A DNA stretch of 62,191 nt from UBA7960 sp964624065 (GCA_964624065.1 CAZUWF010000011.1:1-62191), one strand, 5' to 3'; positions 26,251-35,889 are shown, numbered from the stretch's first letter. The notes: generated from the letters alone by a model not told the origin. A program made the numbers and translations.

Positions 26251-27180
26251 TTACCGCAGTAACTTGTATAGCTTTACAAATGGCTTAATCATCCAAGGAA
26301 ACTGGTTTTTTCTAACTTGTAAAAATACACATTCTTTCGAACCGAAGCCCTTGTAAAATCGTGCAAGCCCCGAAATTTTCGATCCCTCGAAGTCCAGAAC
26401 AACACTTCTGTTGCAATTTTTTTGAATGTAACTATCTATAAGGAAGAAAATAGCCCCATTTTCTCGTCCTTCGGCCGTGGTTGCCGAAAATAAAAAAATT
26501 GATTTGAAAAGGGTCTCGAAAAAAACGGCTCCGGCACATAAATTGTTTTCCGGCGTGTAAGCCAACTCTAAAGTTGCAATTCCTTTATGAACACCGGTGT
26601 AAATCAACCTGCTAAGTGTTTGGTAGTCCCGTTCCGAAAGTTTTGGCAGCTCCCTTCCTTTGGTTTGCCTGAAAGCGTTGATCAATTCTTCGGGGCTGCC
26701 GCCGGTTGATGTATGCACGCCAAGTTTTTGAGCTTTCTTGATGTTTCGTCTAGTGTTTTCCGAATAACCGCCAAAAATTTGAGCGTATGGTTGGCTGAGC
26801 TGCAAATGATGTGTAATCCCATACCCCATCTTAAATTTTTCGGGCGGTGTATTGTGGGTGTTTAGATTAGTTTCAATTATTTTGAACCGGCTGGGGATGG
26901 CGCAAATAAAGTCATTGACCTTTTGTTGGTGAGAGCATTCCTGACCGAAAACCCCCAATTGCTGCACGAAAAAAGGATGGTAAACGTAGTCAAACCCCAT
27001 CTTTTTCCTTATTGGCAGGGGCATCACGGTTTGATAATCGCCCTCTACCAAGGCAGCCCAGCCCGGTGCAGCAATGTCGAGATACCACGAGCAGGCGTAA
27101 ACGATGCCTTTTGAAGAGGAAAAAATGCAATCGTCCCACTTTTGCTTGTTTATTTCCTCGTTTGGCAAAAAACGTATCAT
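26251..27180 (-). CDS. GNAT/FemAB-like acyltransferase
   Basis: A 309-residue cytoplasmic protein. The N-terminal half resembles the acceptor lobe of FemAB/BioF2-type transferases. The second half has the GNAT-like segment YSENTRRNIKKAQKLGV followed by NLCAGAVFFETLFKSIFLF and LDFEGSKISGLARFYKGFG, a pattern seen in Bacteroidota acetyltransferases near surface-glycan genes. Its ATG overlaps the polysaccharide deacetylase stop (ATGA), so the two are translationally coupled. It probably acylates an amino sugar or a peptide; the acceptor is not known. Confidence 0.7.
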   Translation of the reverse strand: MIRFLPNEEINKQKWDDCIFSSSKGIVYACSWYLDIAAPGWAALVEGDYQTVMPLPIRKKMGFDYVYHPFFVQQLGVFGQECSHQQKVNDFICAIPSRFKIIETNLNTHNTPPEKFKMGYGITHHLQLSQPYAQIFGGYSENTRRNIKKAQKLGVHTSTGGSPEELINAFRQTKGRELPKLSERDYQTLSRLIYTGVHKGIATLELAYTPENNLCAGAVFFETLFKSIFLFSATTAEGRENGAIFFLIDSYIQKNCNRSVVLDFEGSKISGLARFYKGFGSKECVFLQVRKNQFPWMIKPFVKLYKLLR

Positions 27181-28502
27181 TGCTTAACCTTATTTGGCAG
27201 TGCGTAAAAAGATATTCGTTCGTAACAATCGCGCCAAGGATTGGATTCAGTATTGTTCGAAAGGGTTTCGTGGTGCCAAAGCGAAATGAATGTTCCTTCA
27301 ACCTTTTTTACCTCATCCACTATTTTTTTGGCTTTTTTGGTGGCTTCATCAGGGCTTAACTTGAGGTGATAAATTAATGTTGTATCCATTAGTGCCAGCG
27401 GGTGAATTTTTAGGGTGGTTGTTTCCTCTCGCTCCAGATCATAAAAAAAGAATGGCGAGGCAATGGACGCCCTGAAGCCCAACTGAGTTGCATAACCCAT
27501 CGAAAAATCGTTGTCAATACCAATTTTGAGCAAGTTTCGATAAGTTTCTGGTAGTTTGAACTTCAAAAAGTGTTGACGGCTAAAACAGATTTCTCGGCCA
27601 AGAATTTTTGATAATCTTTCCTTTTCCTTTTCAAGCATTTCGGTTTTGCCATTTGACTGATAGGATGGATGTATCCCGCAAAATGCGTGGTTGCTAACCT
27701 TATTTGCCAAGTTGACAAAGGTTTTCGAAAGGGTGGAAATGTTTCTGTCGAAAGGCCCTAAATCGCCGCAGAGAAAAAAATAGAAGGCCTGCAGTCCAAG
27801 TTTAGAATCGTGGCCTAGGGTGTAATCATAGTTATCGAAGGGGTCGGGCTGCAGGGACCGCAATACCCTTAGCCGCTCCTTCATCCTGCGGCCATCACCT
27901 TTAAGAATATCCTTAATAGAGGCAGCAATGTTTCTAAGCACTCCCCTCCCCTTGTAGGCGAATGCCACGTCAACATCGTAGGTTGGAATCGATGAATAAC
28001 CCGAAGGCTTGAAGTATATGGTTGGGTTTTTTGCCACAATCAGATCTTTGATGAACAAAGCATAGTGATTAGCAACTGGAACGTGCAAGAAGTTATGATT
28101 GTATGCAATGCTTTCTTCAACAGCAAACCTTCCGTGTTTGTCCGGCTTGAAATTAGAGTACTCCTCGTAGCGCGAAACAAGGTAAAAAATTGCAGCGAAA
28201 GGATCGAAGCCCAAACTGCAATTTTCGCTATTGTTTGCAAACAGGCAAGGTATGCCGTTTTTGGTAATAATACTTGGAACAATCCTTTCAACCCCCCTTT
28301 TGTCAAGCAACCCCGATGCTTGGATAAATACCTCATTTGACCCAAGTGGCCTATGACCGTAGTTTAGCTTTGCACCTGTATGGGTGAGGTATTCGTTACG
28401 ATTTGAGGTTATGGCATAGTCCATCCCGATAATTGCCTTGAAGACCAATTCCATAACATATCGGGTGCGATTCGAAGTTTCGTGGATGTAAACGAAAACC
28501 AT
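27177..28502 (-). CDS. Polysaccharide deacetylase family protein
   Basis: A 441-residue protein. The N-terminal about 150 residues form a lead domain of the DUF7033 kind seen in Bacteroidota. The NodB-like domain begins at PTYDVDVAFAYKG, with the metal Asp pair, continues with CGIHPSYQS and ends with LWHHETLS. It has no signal peptide, so it acts in the cytoplasm or on a lipid-linked precursor. It is the first gene of a likely operon with the overlapping acyltransferase, which suggests that an N-acetyl group is removed and then another acyl group added. The substrate is not known. Confidence 0.78.
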   Translation of the reverse strand: MVFVYIHETSNRTRYVMELVFKAIIGMDYAITSNRNEYLTHTGAKLNYGHRPLGSNEVFIQASGLLDKRGVERIVPSIITKNGIPCLFANNSENCSLGFDPFAAIFYLVSRYEEYSNFKPDKHGRFAVEESIAYNHNFLHVPVANHYALFIKDLIVAKNPTIYFKPSGYSSIPTYDVDVAFAYKGRGVLRNIAASIKDILKGDGRRMKERLRVLRSLQPDPFDNYDYTLGHDSKLGLQAFYFFLCGDLGPFDRNISTLSKTFVNLANKVSNHAFCGIHPSYQSNGKTEMLEKEKERLSKILGREICFSRQHFLKFKLPETYRNLLKIGIDNDFSMGYATQLGFRASIASPFFFYDLEREETTTLKIHPLALMDTTLIYHLKLSPDEATKKAKKIVDEVKKVEGTFISLWHHETLSNNTESNPWRDCYERISFYALPNKVKQ

Positions 28503-28598
28503 TGCTCTTTGGTGGGTTGAAACTCTGCGGTAAAGTTAGGAAAAAATAGCGCATTTATTCTAACTGCAAAGAAAAAACGCTTCCATCAAAGAACTTTG

Positions 28599-28606
28599 TA
28601 ACTTTG
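28599..28606 (+). promoter_or_regulatory. -7 element for tadA
   Basis: TAACTTTG is a full match to TAnnTTTG. The tadA ATG begins eight bases later, so the mRNA would be leaderless or nearly so. Confidence 0.5.
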
Positions 28607-28613
28607 CCATACT

Positions 28614-29060
28614 ATGCCGATAAATATTTTTACCGACGAGCATTTTATGAATGAAGCCCTTAAAGAGGCCCAGAAGGCATTGGATGCCGACGAGGTTCCT
28701 GTGGGTTGCGTGATTGTTTGCAACAATATGATTATTTCCCGTGCTCACAATTACACCGAGCATCTTCGTGATGCAACTGCCCACGCCGAAATGCAAGCCA
28801 TTACTGCCGCCTCGGACTTTTTGGGTGGGAAATACCTCAACAATTGCACCCTTTATGTGACCCTCGAGCCCTGCCTGATGTGTGCAGGCGCCCTAAACTG
28901 GGCTCAGGTAGCAAGGATTGTTTACGGAGCTTCAGACGAAAAAAAGGGGTTTTCGAGGTACCATCCAAATCCGTTTCATCCAAAAACAACTGTTTTGACA
29001 GGGGTTTGCGCCAACAAATCGAGCACTCTACTCAAGGAGTTTTTCAAGAAGAAAAGATGA
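28614..29060 (+). CDS. tadA: tRNA adenosine(34) deaminase
   Basis: A 148-residue zinc deaminase that converts A34 to inosine in tRNA-Arg(ACG). The site is complete: His57 and Glu59 in HAEMQAI, Cys87 and Cys90 in EPCLMCAG. The N-terminal FMNEALKEAQKAL is typical of TadA. A guanine or cytosine deaminase role is possible, but the length and the EPCLMCAGAL context favour TadA. It is a single gene divergent from the deacetylase operon. Confidence 0.88.
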   Translation: MPINIFTDEHFMNEALKEAQKALDADEVPVGCVIVCNNMIISRAHNYTEHLRDATAHAEMQAITAASDFLGGKYLNNCTLYVTLEPCLMCAGALNWAQVARIVYGASDEKKGFSRYHPNPFHPKTTVLTGVCANKSSTLLKEFFKKKR

Positions 29061-29397
29061 CCCTGAAGGAATAAGGATTAACCTCCTGCTTGGGCTCGAT
29101 GTCTTGGTATGCTTTGCATCTCGAATCGGGCACGGCGGTTGACGGTCTGGAAGAATTAAAGTGCCGATATAATCAATGGTTAATGGACGATGACACGCCT
29201 AGCTTTGGCCAAGGCTGATTTCAGCAAATTTTTTATTTTTTGTTCTCAATTTTGGTTTCTAATATAAATTCATTTGGTAATTGACCCCTTAGCCCTTCAA
29301 CCCCACAATCTTAAGTCCGTAACCAAGTTTTCTAAATAACCTCCTTGGTGTTTTTCCCATTAGTTTTATCTTTGCAATTTAATCCACTACCCACCCA
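29061..29397. other. Intergenic stretch, tadA to purF-like gene
   Basis: A 337-bp space. Its only clear signal is TATCTTTG at 29367-29374, a -7 element for the amidophosphoribosyltransferase 23 bp downstream. No terminator for tadA was recognised. Confidence 0.45.
29367..29374 (+). promoter_or_regulatory. -7 element for the amidophosphoribosyltransferase gene
   Basis: TATCTTTG fits TAnnTTTG; the start codon lies 23 bp downstream. Confidence 0.5.
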
Positions 29398-31299
29398 ATG
29401 AGCGATGCCATAAAACACGAATGCGGCATTGTGCTGCTCCGTCTTTTAAAACCCCTCGAATACTACGCTTCCAGCTACGGATCAGCGTTTTACGGATTAA
29501 ACAAACTGTACCTGTTATTGGAAAAACAACACAATAGAGGCCAGGATGGTGCAGGTATTGGATGCATAAAGTTTGGGGTTGAACCGGGATTGCCATACAT
29601 AAGCCGATTGAGAAGCAATAATTCCAACCCTATAAAAGAAATATTTGACAAGATACACTCCGATTTCGATAGCGCTAGAACGAGCTCGCCCGAACGCCTT
29701 GCTGACAGCAACTGGCTTAAAAAAAACTCCGATTTTATTGGCGAACTTTACCTAGGTCACCTAAGGTATGGAACGTTTGGCCAAAATAGCATCGAAAACG
29801 TGCACCCTTTCGTGAGGCAAAACAACTGGATGTCAAAGACATTGATGATAGCCGGCAATTTTAACCTGACGAATATAGGCCAATTGTTTGATAGTTTGGT
29901 AAAAATAGGGCAGCATCCCAATGCCACCAGTGATACGGAAACGGTTTTGGAAAAATTGGGCCATTTCTTGGACGAAGAAAACGAGAATCTTTACCAGAGG
30001 TTCAAGGCAGAGGGCTTTTCCAAACAAGAAATTTCTCCTCTTATTGCCCAAGAACTCGACTTGCAGAATGTTTTGACCAACGCCAGCAAGTACTGGGATG
30101 GTGGCTACGTTATTGCCGGGGTGCTAGGCCATGGTGACTCGTTCGTGATGCGCGACCCTGCTGGCATACGTCCTGCTTACTACTACCATAACGACGACGT
30201 TTTGGTTGCGGCAAGTGAAAGGTCCGCAATTCAAACGGCACTAAACGCGTCAGTGGAAAGGGTAAAAGAGGTAAAGCCAGGATATGCCCTGATAATAAAA
30301 AACAATGGGGAGGTAAGCGAAGTTCAAATTCACAAGGCCAGTGCCAGATCATCTTGCTCCTTCGAAAGGATCTACTTTTCTCGCGGCACCGATTCTGAAA
30401 TATACAAAGAGCGCAAGATGCTTGGCAAAAAATTGGTCCCAGCAATCCTTGGCACTGTAAACCACGATCTTGAAAACACCCTTTTTTCATACATCCCAAA
30501 CACGGCCATTGCTGCTTTTAAGGGAATGGTTGAGGGGCTTAACGATTTTTGCGACAGCGTGAAAAAGGAAAAAATTCTTGCGGCCGGAACTTCACTCACC
30601 GCCCAAAAACTCGATGAAATTTTGGCTATCCGCCCAAGGGTTGATCAAGTGGCGGTAAAAGATGTAAAAATGCGCACCTTCATCACTCCGGATAACGCTC
30701 GCGATGACCTCGTGGCGCACGTTTACGATGTTACTTATGGAGTAGTAAAGCGCGGAATAGACAACTTGGTGGTGGTGGATGACAGCATAGTTAGGGGCAC
30801 AACACTGAAGAAAAGCATTGTGAAGATGCTTGATAGGCTCGGGCCCAAAAAAATTGTGATTGTTTCTTCGGCACCACAGATAAGATACCCTGATTGCTAC
30901 GGTATTGATATGGCAAAGCTCGGCGATTTAATTGCCTTCAGGGCAACATTGCACCTTTTGAAAGAAACAGGGCAAGAACACATCATAAACGAAGTTTATG
31001 CCAAATGCAAGGAACAAGCTAACCTTCCAGACCATTTGATCACCAACAGCGTCAAGGCCATTTACGTCCCTTTTTCTGCAATTCAAATTTCGAACAAGAT
31101 TGCCAGAATCCTTCACCCACCCAAGGTTCAGGCGCAACTGGAAATTGTTTACCAAACCATCGAAGACTTGCACGCTGCTTGCCCGCAACATACCGGCGAC
31201 TGGTATTTTACAGGAAACTACCCAACCCCCGGCGGGAATAGGGTTGCAAACCGATCATTCATTAACTTTATTGAAGGAAGGCACGAAAGGGGCTATTGA
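29398..31299 (+). CDS. Amidophosphoribosyltransferase-like protein (long form)
   Basis: A 633-residue PurF relative. The glutaminase domain starts at Cys9 (HECGIV), so eight residues would have to be removed to free the catalytic N-terminal cysteine. EKQHNRGQDGAG and GHLRYGTFG follow. The PRPP loop is VVVDDSIVRGTTLKKS. Classical PurF has about 470-500 residues; this longer form is a known second type in Bacteroidota and carries extra segments between the motifs. It may be the main PurF or a paralogue. A lipA-lipB pair follows after 67 bp and could be co-transcribed. Confidence 0.82.
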   Translation: MSDAIKHECGIVLLRLLKPLEYYASSYGSAFYGLNKLYLLLEKQHNRGQDGAGIGCIKFGVEPGLPYISRLRSNNSNPIKEIFDKIHSDFDSARTSSPERLADSNWLKKNSDFIGELYLGHLRYGTFGQNSIENVHPFVRQNNWMSKTLMIAGNFNLTNIGQLFDSLVKIGQHPNATSDTETVLEKLGHFLDEENENLYQRFKAEGFSKQEISPLIAQELDLQNVLTNASKYWDGGYVIAGVLGHGDSFVMRDPAGIRPAYYYHNDDVLVAASERSAIQTALNASVERVKEVKPGYALIIKNNGEVSEVQIHKASARSSCSFERIYFSRGTDSEIYKERKMLGKKLVPAILGTVNHDLENTLFSYIPNTAIAAFKGMVEGLNDFCDSVKKEKILAAGTSLTAQKLDEILAIRPRVDQVAVKDVKMRTFITPDNARDDLVAHVYDVTYGVVKRGIDNLVVVDDSIVRGTTLKKSIVKMLDRLGPKKIVIVSSAPQIRYPDCYGIDMAKLGDLIAFRATLHLLKETGQEHIINEVYAKCKEQANLPDHLITNSVKAIYVPFSAIQISNKIARILHPPKVQAQLEIVYQTIEDLHAACPQHTGDWYFTGNYPTPGGNRVANRSFINFIEGRHERGY

Positions 31300-31366
31300 T
31301 CGTAAACCAATTTTTTTTGATTTAATGGTTCGTAAGGATTAATCCTGAAAACAACAGTAACAATCA

Positions 31367-32227
31367 ATGACCAACCATCAGAAACCAATAAGAAAACCAA
31401 ACTGGCTAAAAACCAATCTTCCATCGGGCAAGAACTACCTTTCGGTGCGTGAACTGGTGGAAAAAAACAAGCTTCACACGATTTGCAGTAGCGGTAAATG
31501 CCCCAACATTGACGAGTGCTGGGGTGCTCGCACCGCCACTTTGATGATTCTTGGCGATGTTTGCACCCGCTCGTGCAAGTTTTGCAATGTAAAAACAGGT
31601 AAACCGCAACCCGTTGACCAAGATGAACCGCGGAGGGTTGCGGAGACTGTCAAGAAAATGGGACTTAAGCACGTGGTTCTTACATCCGTTGACAGGGACG
31701 ACCTTGCCGACAAGGGTGCAACCGCCTGGTGCAATACTATTGCTGCCATTAAAAACCTAGTGCCAAATGCTACCATCGAAGCACTTATCCCAGACTTCGA
31801 TGGTGAGGAGGATTTGATTTGCCAAGTCGTTGACTCAATGCCGGAGGTAATATCGCACAACTTGGAAACTGTAAGAAGGCTTACCCCGCTGGTAAGGAGT
31901 CGCGCCAAGTATGACACTAGCATCAAGGTACTGGAAGTGCTCGCCAAGAGCAAAAGGGTTTCTGTTAAGTCCGGAATTATGGTTGGCCTTGGCGAAACTA
32001 AGATGGAAGTACTGGAAACCCTAAAAGACATAAAAAACGCCGGCGTCACTACTGTAACCATTGGTCAATACCTTCAACCGAGCCTAAAGCATCTTGAGGT
32101 GCAAGAGTACATAACTCCCGAAATGTTCGAATTTTACAAAGGAGAAGGCTTTAAGTTGGGCTTCAAACACGTGGAGAGTGCACCGTTGGTTAGGAGTTCG
32201 TACAAGGCGGAAAAACACATTGAATAA
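31367..32227 (+). CDS. lipA: Lipoyl synthase
   Basis: A 286-residue radical-SAM enzyme that inserts two sulfurs into protein-bound octanoate. The auxiliary cluster ligands are Cys40, Cys45 and Cys51 (CX4CX5C). The radical-SAM ligands are Cys66, Cys70 and Cys73 (CTRSCKFC). The C-terminal RSSY that supplies the cluster serine is present. Its stop is one base before the lipB ATG, so the two are an operon making lipoate de novo for 2-oxoacid dehydrogenases or the glycine-cleavage H protein. Confidence 0.96.
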   Translation: MTNHQKPIRKPNWLKTNLPSGKNYLSVRELVEKNKLHTICSSGKCPNIDECWGARTATLMILGDVCTRSCKFCNVKTGKPQPVDQDEPRRVAETVKKMGLKHVVLTSVDRDDLADKGATAWCNTIAAIKNLVPNATIEALIPDFDGEEDLICQVVDSMPEVISHNLETVRRLTPLVRSRAKYDTSIKVLEVLAKSKRVSVKSGIMVGLGETKMEVLETLKDIKNAGVTTVTIGQYLQPSLKHLEVQEYITPEMFEFYKGEGFKLGFKHVESAPLVRSSYKAEKHIE

Positions 32228-32228
32228 T

Positions 32229-32897
32229 ATGCCAAAAATTAATTTTATAGACCTGGGGATAAATGACTACAAGGAAACGTGGGATTTTCAGGAGGATTTG
32301 TTCTCTCAAATGCAAACCGTAGGGCTAGATTCAGAAATTGCCGGTCACTTGATTTTAGTTGAGCACCCCCACGTATTTACCCTGGGAAAAAGTGGTGACG
32401 AAAGCAACCTACTGATCAGCGAAAAGCTTTTAGCCGACAGAGGAGCTTCATTTTACAAGATTAACCGAGGCGGAGACATTACATACCACGGGCCTGGCCA
32501 AGTGGTTGGATACCCTATCCTTCACCTTGGAAGGTTCGAATTGGGAATCAGGACCTACATCGAAAAACTTGAGGAAACCATCATTAGAACACTATCGTAT
32601 TATGGTATTGTTGCCGGCAGGCTTGAGGGGGCATCGGGGGTTTGGCTTGATTTCGACAAGAAAACGGCTAGAAAGATATGTGCAATAGGCGTAAGGGCAA
32701 GCCGACAGGTAACCATGCACGGATTTGCCTTCAACGTAAACACCGATTTGAGTTTTTATCAACTTATAAACCCTTGCGGGTTCGTGGACAAGGGCGTAAC
32801 CTCAATGAAACAGGAGCTTGGGCAGGCGGTGGATTTTGAAAAGCTAAAAGGTGTTTTGGCGCAGGAGTTTTTGAGGGTTTTCGGCGCAAAGTTCTAG
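32229..32897 (+). CDS. lipB: Lipoyl(octanoyl) transferase
   Basis: A 222-residue enzyme that moves octanoate from acyl carrier protein to target lysines. RGGDITYHGPGQ (80-91) is the family signature; Lys149 (ARKICAIGV) and the acyl-binding Cys183 (NPCGF) are in place. I chose the ATG at 32229, directly after lipA; an earlier in-frame start inside lipA is not family-like. The 3' end overlaps the convergent UpxY-like gene by four bases. Confidence 0.95.
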   Translation: MPKINFIDLGINDYKETWDFQEDLFSQMQTVGLDSEIAGHLILVEHPHVFTLGKSGDESNLLISEKLLADRGASFYKINRGGDITYHGPGQVVGYPILHLGRFELGIRTYIEKLEETIIRTLSYYGIVAGRLEGASGVWLDFDKKTARKICAIGVRASRQVTMHGFAFNVNTDLSFYQLINPCGFVDKGVTSMKQELGQAVDFEKLKGVLAQEFLRVFGAKF

Positions 32898-33400
32898 ATG
32901 ATCATCCCAGGTGGAAGCTTCACCTGAATATCTTTGTCGAGCACGTCAATTCTTATGATTAACAGTGGTTTTGATCCCTCCGGGCTTCTAAGCACGATAC
33001 CTTTTACCCCTTTCAAAGGTCCTCTTTTTATTTCAACCTCTGAACCTTCAGGAATTGGTATTTCTAATGGCTCTATCTCGTACCCTTGGGCACTCACTTT
33101 CTTGAGGCTTTCTATTTGATTTTCAGGTATTCTCACGGGCTTACCATCAAAGGAGACAAACCGCACTACACCAGGTGTTTCAACTATTTTTAGGAATGAA
33201 TTGTGGTCATTTGGTCTGTGAACCACAAAGACGTAACTGCCGAACAAGGGCACTTCAACCTTTTTTAACCTGTCGCTCCATTTCCTTGTGGTAACGATCA
33301 AGGGAAGGTAGGTCTCAAACCCCTGCTCCTGAAGCAGCCTGTTTACCTGTTTCTCAGACCGTGAGCGAGTGTACAATGCAAACCAGCCGGTTGGTGCCAT
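32894..33400 (-). CDS. UpxY-like transcription antiterminator (NusG paralogue)
   Basis: A 168-residue NusG-family protein. The NGN domain is at 1-105 (WFALYTRSRSEKQVNRLL, LFGSYVFV) and the KOW motif at about 120-150 (EGSEVEIKRGPLKGVKGIV). In Bacteroides such proteins stop RNA polymerase from terminating early in capsule operons and are normally the first gene. Here it is last, 35 bp after the wzc-like gene, and no glycosyltransferases follow. It could act in trans on a glycan locus elsewhere. Confidence 0.85.
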   Translation of the reverse strand: MAPTGWFALYTRSRSEKQVNRLLQEQGFETYLPLIVTTRKWSDRLKKVEVPLFGSYVFVVHRPNDHNSFLKIVETPGVVRFVSFDGKPVRIPENQIESLKKVSAQGYEIEPLEIPIPEGSEVEIKRGPLKGVKGIVLRSPEGSKPLLIIRIDVLDKDIQVKLPPGMII

Positions 33401-33435
33401 TTTGCAAAGGAATTTTTAAAATTATTGAATGGTAG

Positions 33436-35862
33436 CTATGGGTTATTTACCAAACCTTTAAACCTGGAAATCAAATTGGCAAGGAAACCCCTATCAATTC
33501 TATCCTTGCCTTCGTGGTACCCGTAGCCATATCCGTAGCCACGCCCGTAGCCGTAGCCAAAATCATATCCGTACCTGGCACCAAACTTTGATTTCTTTAT
33601 GTCGTTAATTTCTATGCAAATGTTCTTAAAACTGGTTTTTTCAGAAAAATCCTTGATGAAATCAAGGGCCGATCTATCGGTTAACCCTTGCCTGATCACG
33701 TAAATAATTGCGTCAACCATATTTGTGAGAGGCATTGCATCGGGGATCAAGCCAAGGGGTGGAGTGTCAATAACCACGTAATCATACTCTTGCCTAAGCC
33801 CTTCTATCAGTTTGTTCATTCTATTGGTGGCAATAAGCTCTGCCGAATTTGGAGGCACCGGACCAGAAGCTATGAGGAATAAGTTCGTATCTACCTTGGT
33901 AGCCTGAATTACCTTTTCGTGATCCAATTGACCTATTAAAAAGTTAGAAAGTCCTGGATCAATTTTTGCTCCGAGAGCCTTCGCCAGCTTCGGCTTCCTC
34001 ATATCAGCCATAACTAGGATGGTTTTCTTTCCCGTAAGGGCAAATGCCGTAGCAAGGTTAGATGCCGAAAAACTTTTTCCCTCACCGGACCTTGTGGAGG
34101 TAATTGCGAAAACCTTGCTTTTTTCGCCAGGAACTATGAACTGTAGGTTGGCCCGGAGTGTACGGAATGCCTCAACAACTTGTGACCTGGGTTTTTCATA
34201 TACAACAAGGTTAAGGTCATCATCACCGTTCTCACCTTCAAGGTGTGGAATTATGCCTGCAATGGCAAATGGAAGGGCATCTGTTACCTCTTTCCTATCA
34301 ACAATCCTGGTGTTGAACAAGAACCTAAGTTCAATTAGCCCGACGGGAATGAGCAACCCAAGAATAAAAGCAATAATGATATTGCGCCCTTTGTTGGGGC
34401 TTATCACTCCCCGTGGTGTTGCGGAGTCAATCACCTGGTTGTCGGCAATGTTTGAGGCAAGGGCGAGATTTGCCTCCTCCCTTTTTTTCAACAAGAAGTT
34501 GAAAACACCGTCGTTAACATTAAAAAGGCGCTGAATGCCAAGCAACTCCCTCTCCGTGTCGGGAAACCGGTTCATCCTTCGTTCGTTGAGGGCGATTCTT
34601 TTATTAATCTCCGCAAGTTTTATGGCAGACGTAGATTTTATGTTTTGAATATTTTCGGCAAGGGTTTTTCTTGCCAGGCCAATCTGCCTGTCGTTGCCCT
34701 CGAGGGCTGGGTTTCCTTCTCTTACACTAACCAACATTGTTTTGCGGTCGGAATAAAGCTTTACAAGTTGATTGATTGACCCTAATAATACTGGGTCAGA
34801 AAGCCCGAAGTTGGCAGGGGCGAAACCGTCAGTTAGATCGGCGTTGTTTTTGAGATACCCCTCCAAATTCTCAAGTTGACGCATTTTGAGATCTTCGGTA
34901 AATTTCTCTTGCTCAAGCACTTGTAACTCATCGAGCAAGAGTGTCCCCACTTGGCTAACACTAATCAGTTTTTCGCTTTGCCTGAATTTTTGCAATCGGG
35001 TTTCGGCCACCACCAGTGAATCTTGAACCAATGACAATTGTTCTTCAATAAATGCAATAGCATTTAGGGCGGTTTGGTTTTTTTCTTCAAGCCCCATATT
35101 TACGAACGAAGCGTTGAGCGAATTCAAAAAATCCTTGGCCCTTTTTAGGTTGGTGGCATTGAAGGAAGCCTTCAAAACCCAAGTGGTTTTATCGAACGGC
35201 TTTACGGATAAGGCCCCTGCATACTCTCTGACCAGTTTGGGTTTGTCGCGTGTTACAAAGAAAAACCTTCGCTCAAGGTCTTCTTTGGGGTTGAAGTTTT
35301 CATTTAAGGAGACTCTGAAAGAAAAACCCTTTCCGGATACTTGGCTGGCAAAGGCAATTTTGTCTTTTGGCAGATCTATTTCTTTTGATTCCAAAACAAA
35401 GTGTTTTTGGTCAACTATGGTCAGAAATATTTCTTTTTCGAAAGGCTGTTCCCCACCTGCCTCAAGGGTCACTGTAAATGGCGAGTCAACATAAAGTTCC
35501 TTTTTACGTTTAAGGCCCATAAACCTACTTGGTTCGAAGTAATAAACATCCACGGGCATCTTGTTGAGGGCTTTTTCAATCAGGCTAAATGATTGGAGTA
35601 TTACAATGTTGTCGTGGAAATTCGAGCGGGTTGAAAACTTGTCGAACTCATCGAGGAGGCTGCCTCTCGACAATCCCTTGCTCTTATCGCTAATTAGAAG
35701 GGTTGATTCAACCTTATAAACTGGCTCTTTAATGTTGTTGAAAAGATATGCCAGGCCAATTGCCACCAATAAACTTCCTAAAATGTGGGGCCAAAATGGA
35801 AGAAACCTAAAGATCACCCGCCTAAGGTCAAAATTTTCTTCCTGAAAAGTTGTTTGGGTCAT
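33436..35862 (-). CDS. Polysaccharide co-polymerase / tyrosine autokinase (Wzc type)
   Basis: An 808-residue inner-membrane protein controlling chain length and export. A Wzz domain with two membrane helices (about 26-41 and 494-512) flanks a periplasmic coiled coil. The kinase has Walker A TSTRSGEGKS (589-597), Walker A' VMADMRKPKLA (617-627) and Walker B VVIDTPPLG. The tail at 764-782 holds eight tyrosines in a Gly-Tyr repeat, the likely autophosphorylation cluster. It starts 27 bp after the Wza-like gene stop. Confidence 0.92.
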   Translation of the reverse strand: MTQTTFQEENFDLRRVIFRFLPFWPHILGSLLVAIGLAYLFNNIKEPVYKVESTLLISDKSKGLSRGSLLDEFDKFSTRSNFHDNIVILQSFSLIEKALNKMPVDVYYFEPSRFMGLKRKKELYVDSPFTVTLEAGGEQPFEKEIFLTIVDQKHFVLESKEIDLPKDKIAFASQVSGKGFSFRVSLNENFNPKEDLERRFFFVTRDKPKLVREYAGALSVKPFDKTTWVLKASFNATNLKRAKDFLNSLNASFVNMGLEEKNQTALNAIAFIEEQLSLVQDSLVVAETRLQKFRQSEKLISVSQVGTLLLDELQVLEQEKFTEDLKMRQLENLEGYLKNNADLTDGFAPANFGLSDPVLLGSINQLVKLYSDRKTMLVSVREGNPALEGNDRQIGLARKTLAENIQNIKSTSAIKLAEINKRIALNERRMNRFPDTERELLGIQRLFNVNDGVFNFLLKKREEANLALASNIADNQVIDSATPRGVISPNKGRNIIIAFILGLLIPVGLIELRFLFNTRIVDRKEVTDALPFAIAGIIPHLEGENGDDDLNLVVYEKPRSQVVEAFRTLRANLQFIVPGEKSKVFAITSTRSGEGKSFSASNLATAFALTGKKTILVMADMRKPKLAKALGAKIDPGLSNFLIGQLDHEKVIQATKVDTNLFLIASGPVPPNSAELIATNRMNKLIEGLRQEYDYVVIDTPPLGLIPDAMPLTNMVDAIIYVIRQGLTDRSALDFIKDFSEKTSFKNICIEINDIKKSKFGARYGYDFGYGYGRGYGYGYGYHEGKDRIDRGFLANLISRFKGLVNNP

Positions 35863-35889
35863 AATATTGGATCAATAATACGATAAACG

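Noticed and set aside
29061..29366. Minus-strand fragment reading SRPSTAVPDSRCKAYQ
   Set aside because: Short, no start and no known domain; could be chance.
33505..33575. Short tandem repeat as a CRISPR-like array
   Set aside because: The repeat is the Gly-Tyr coding tail of the Wzc-like gene, with no spacers.
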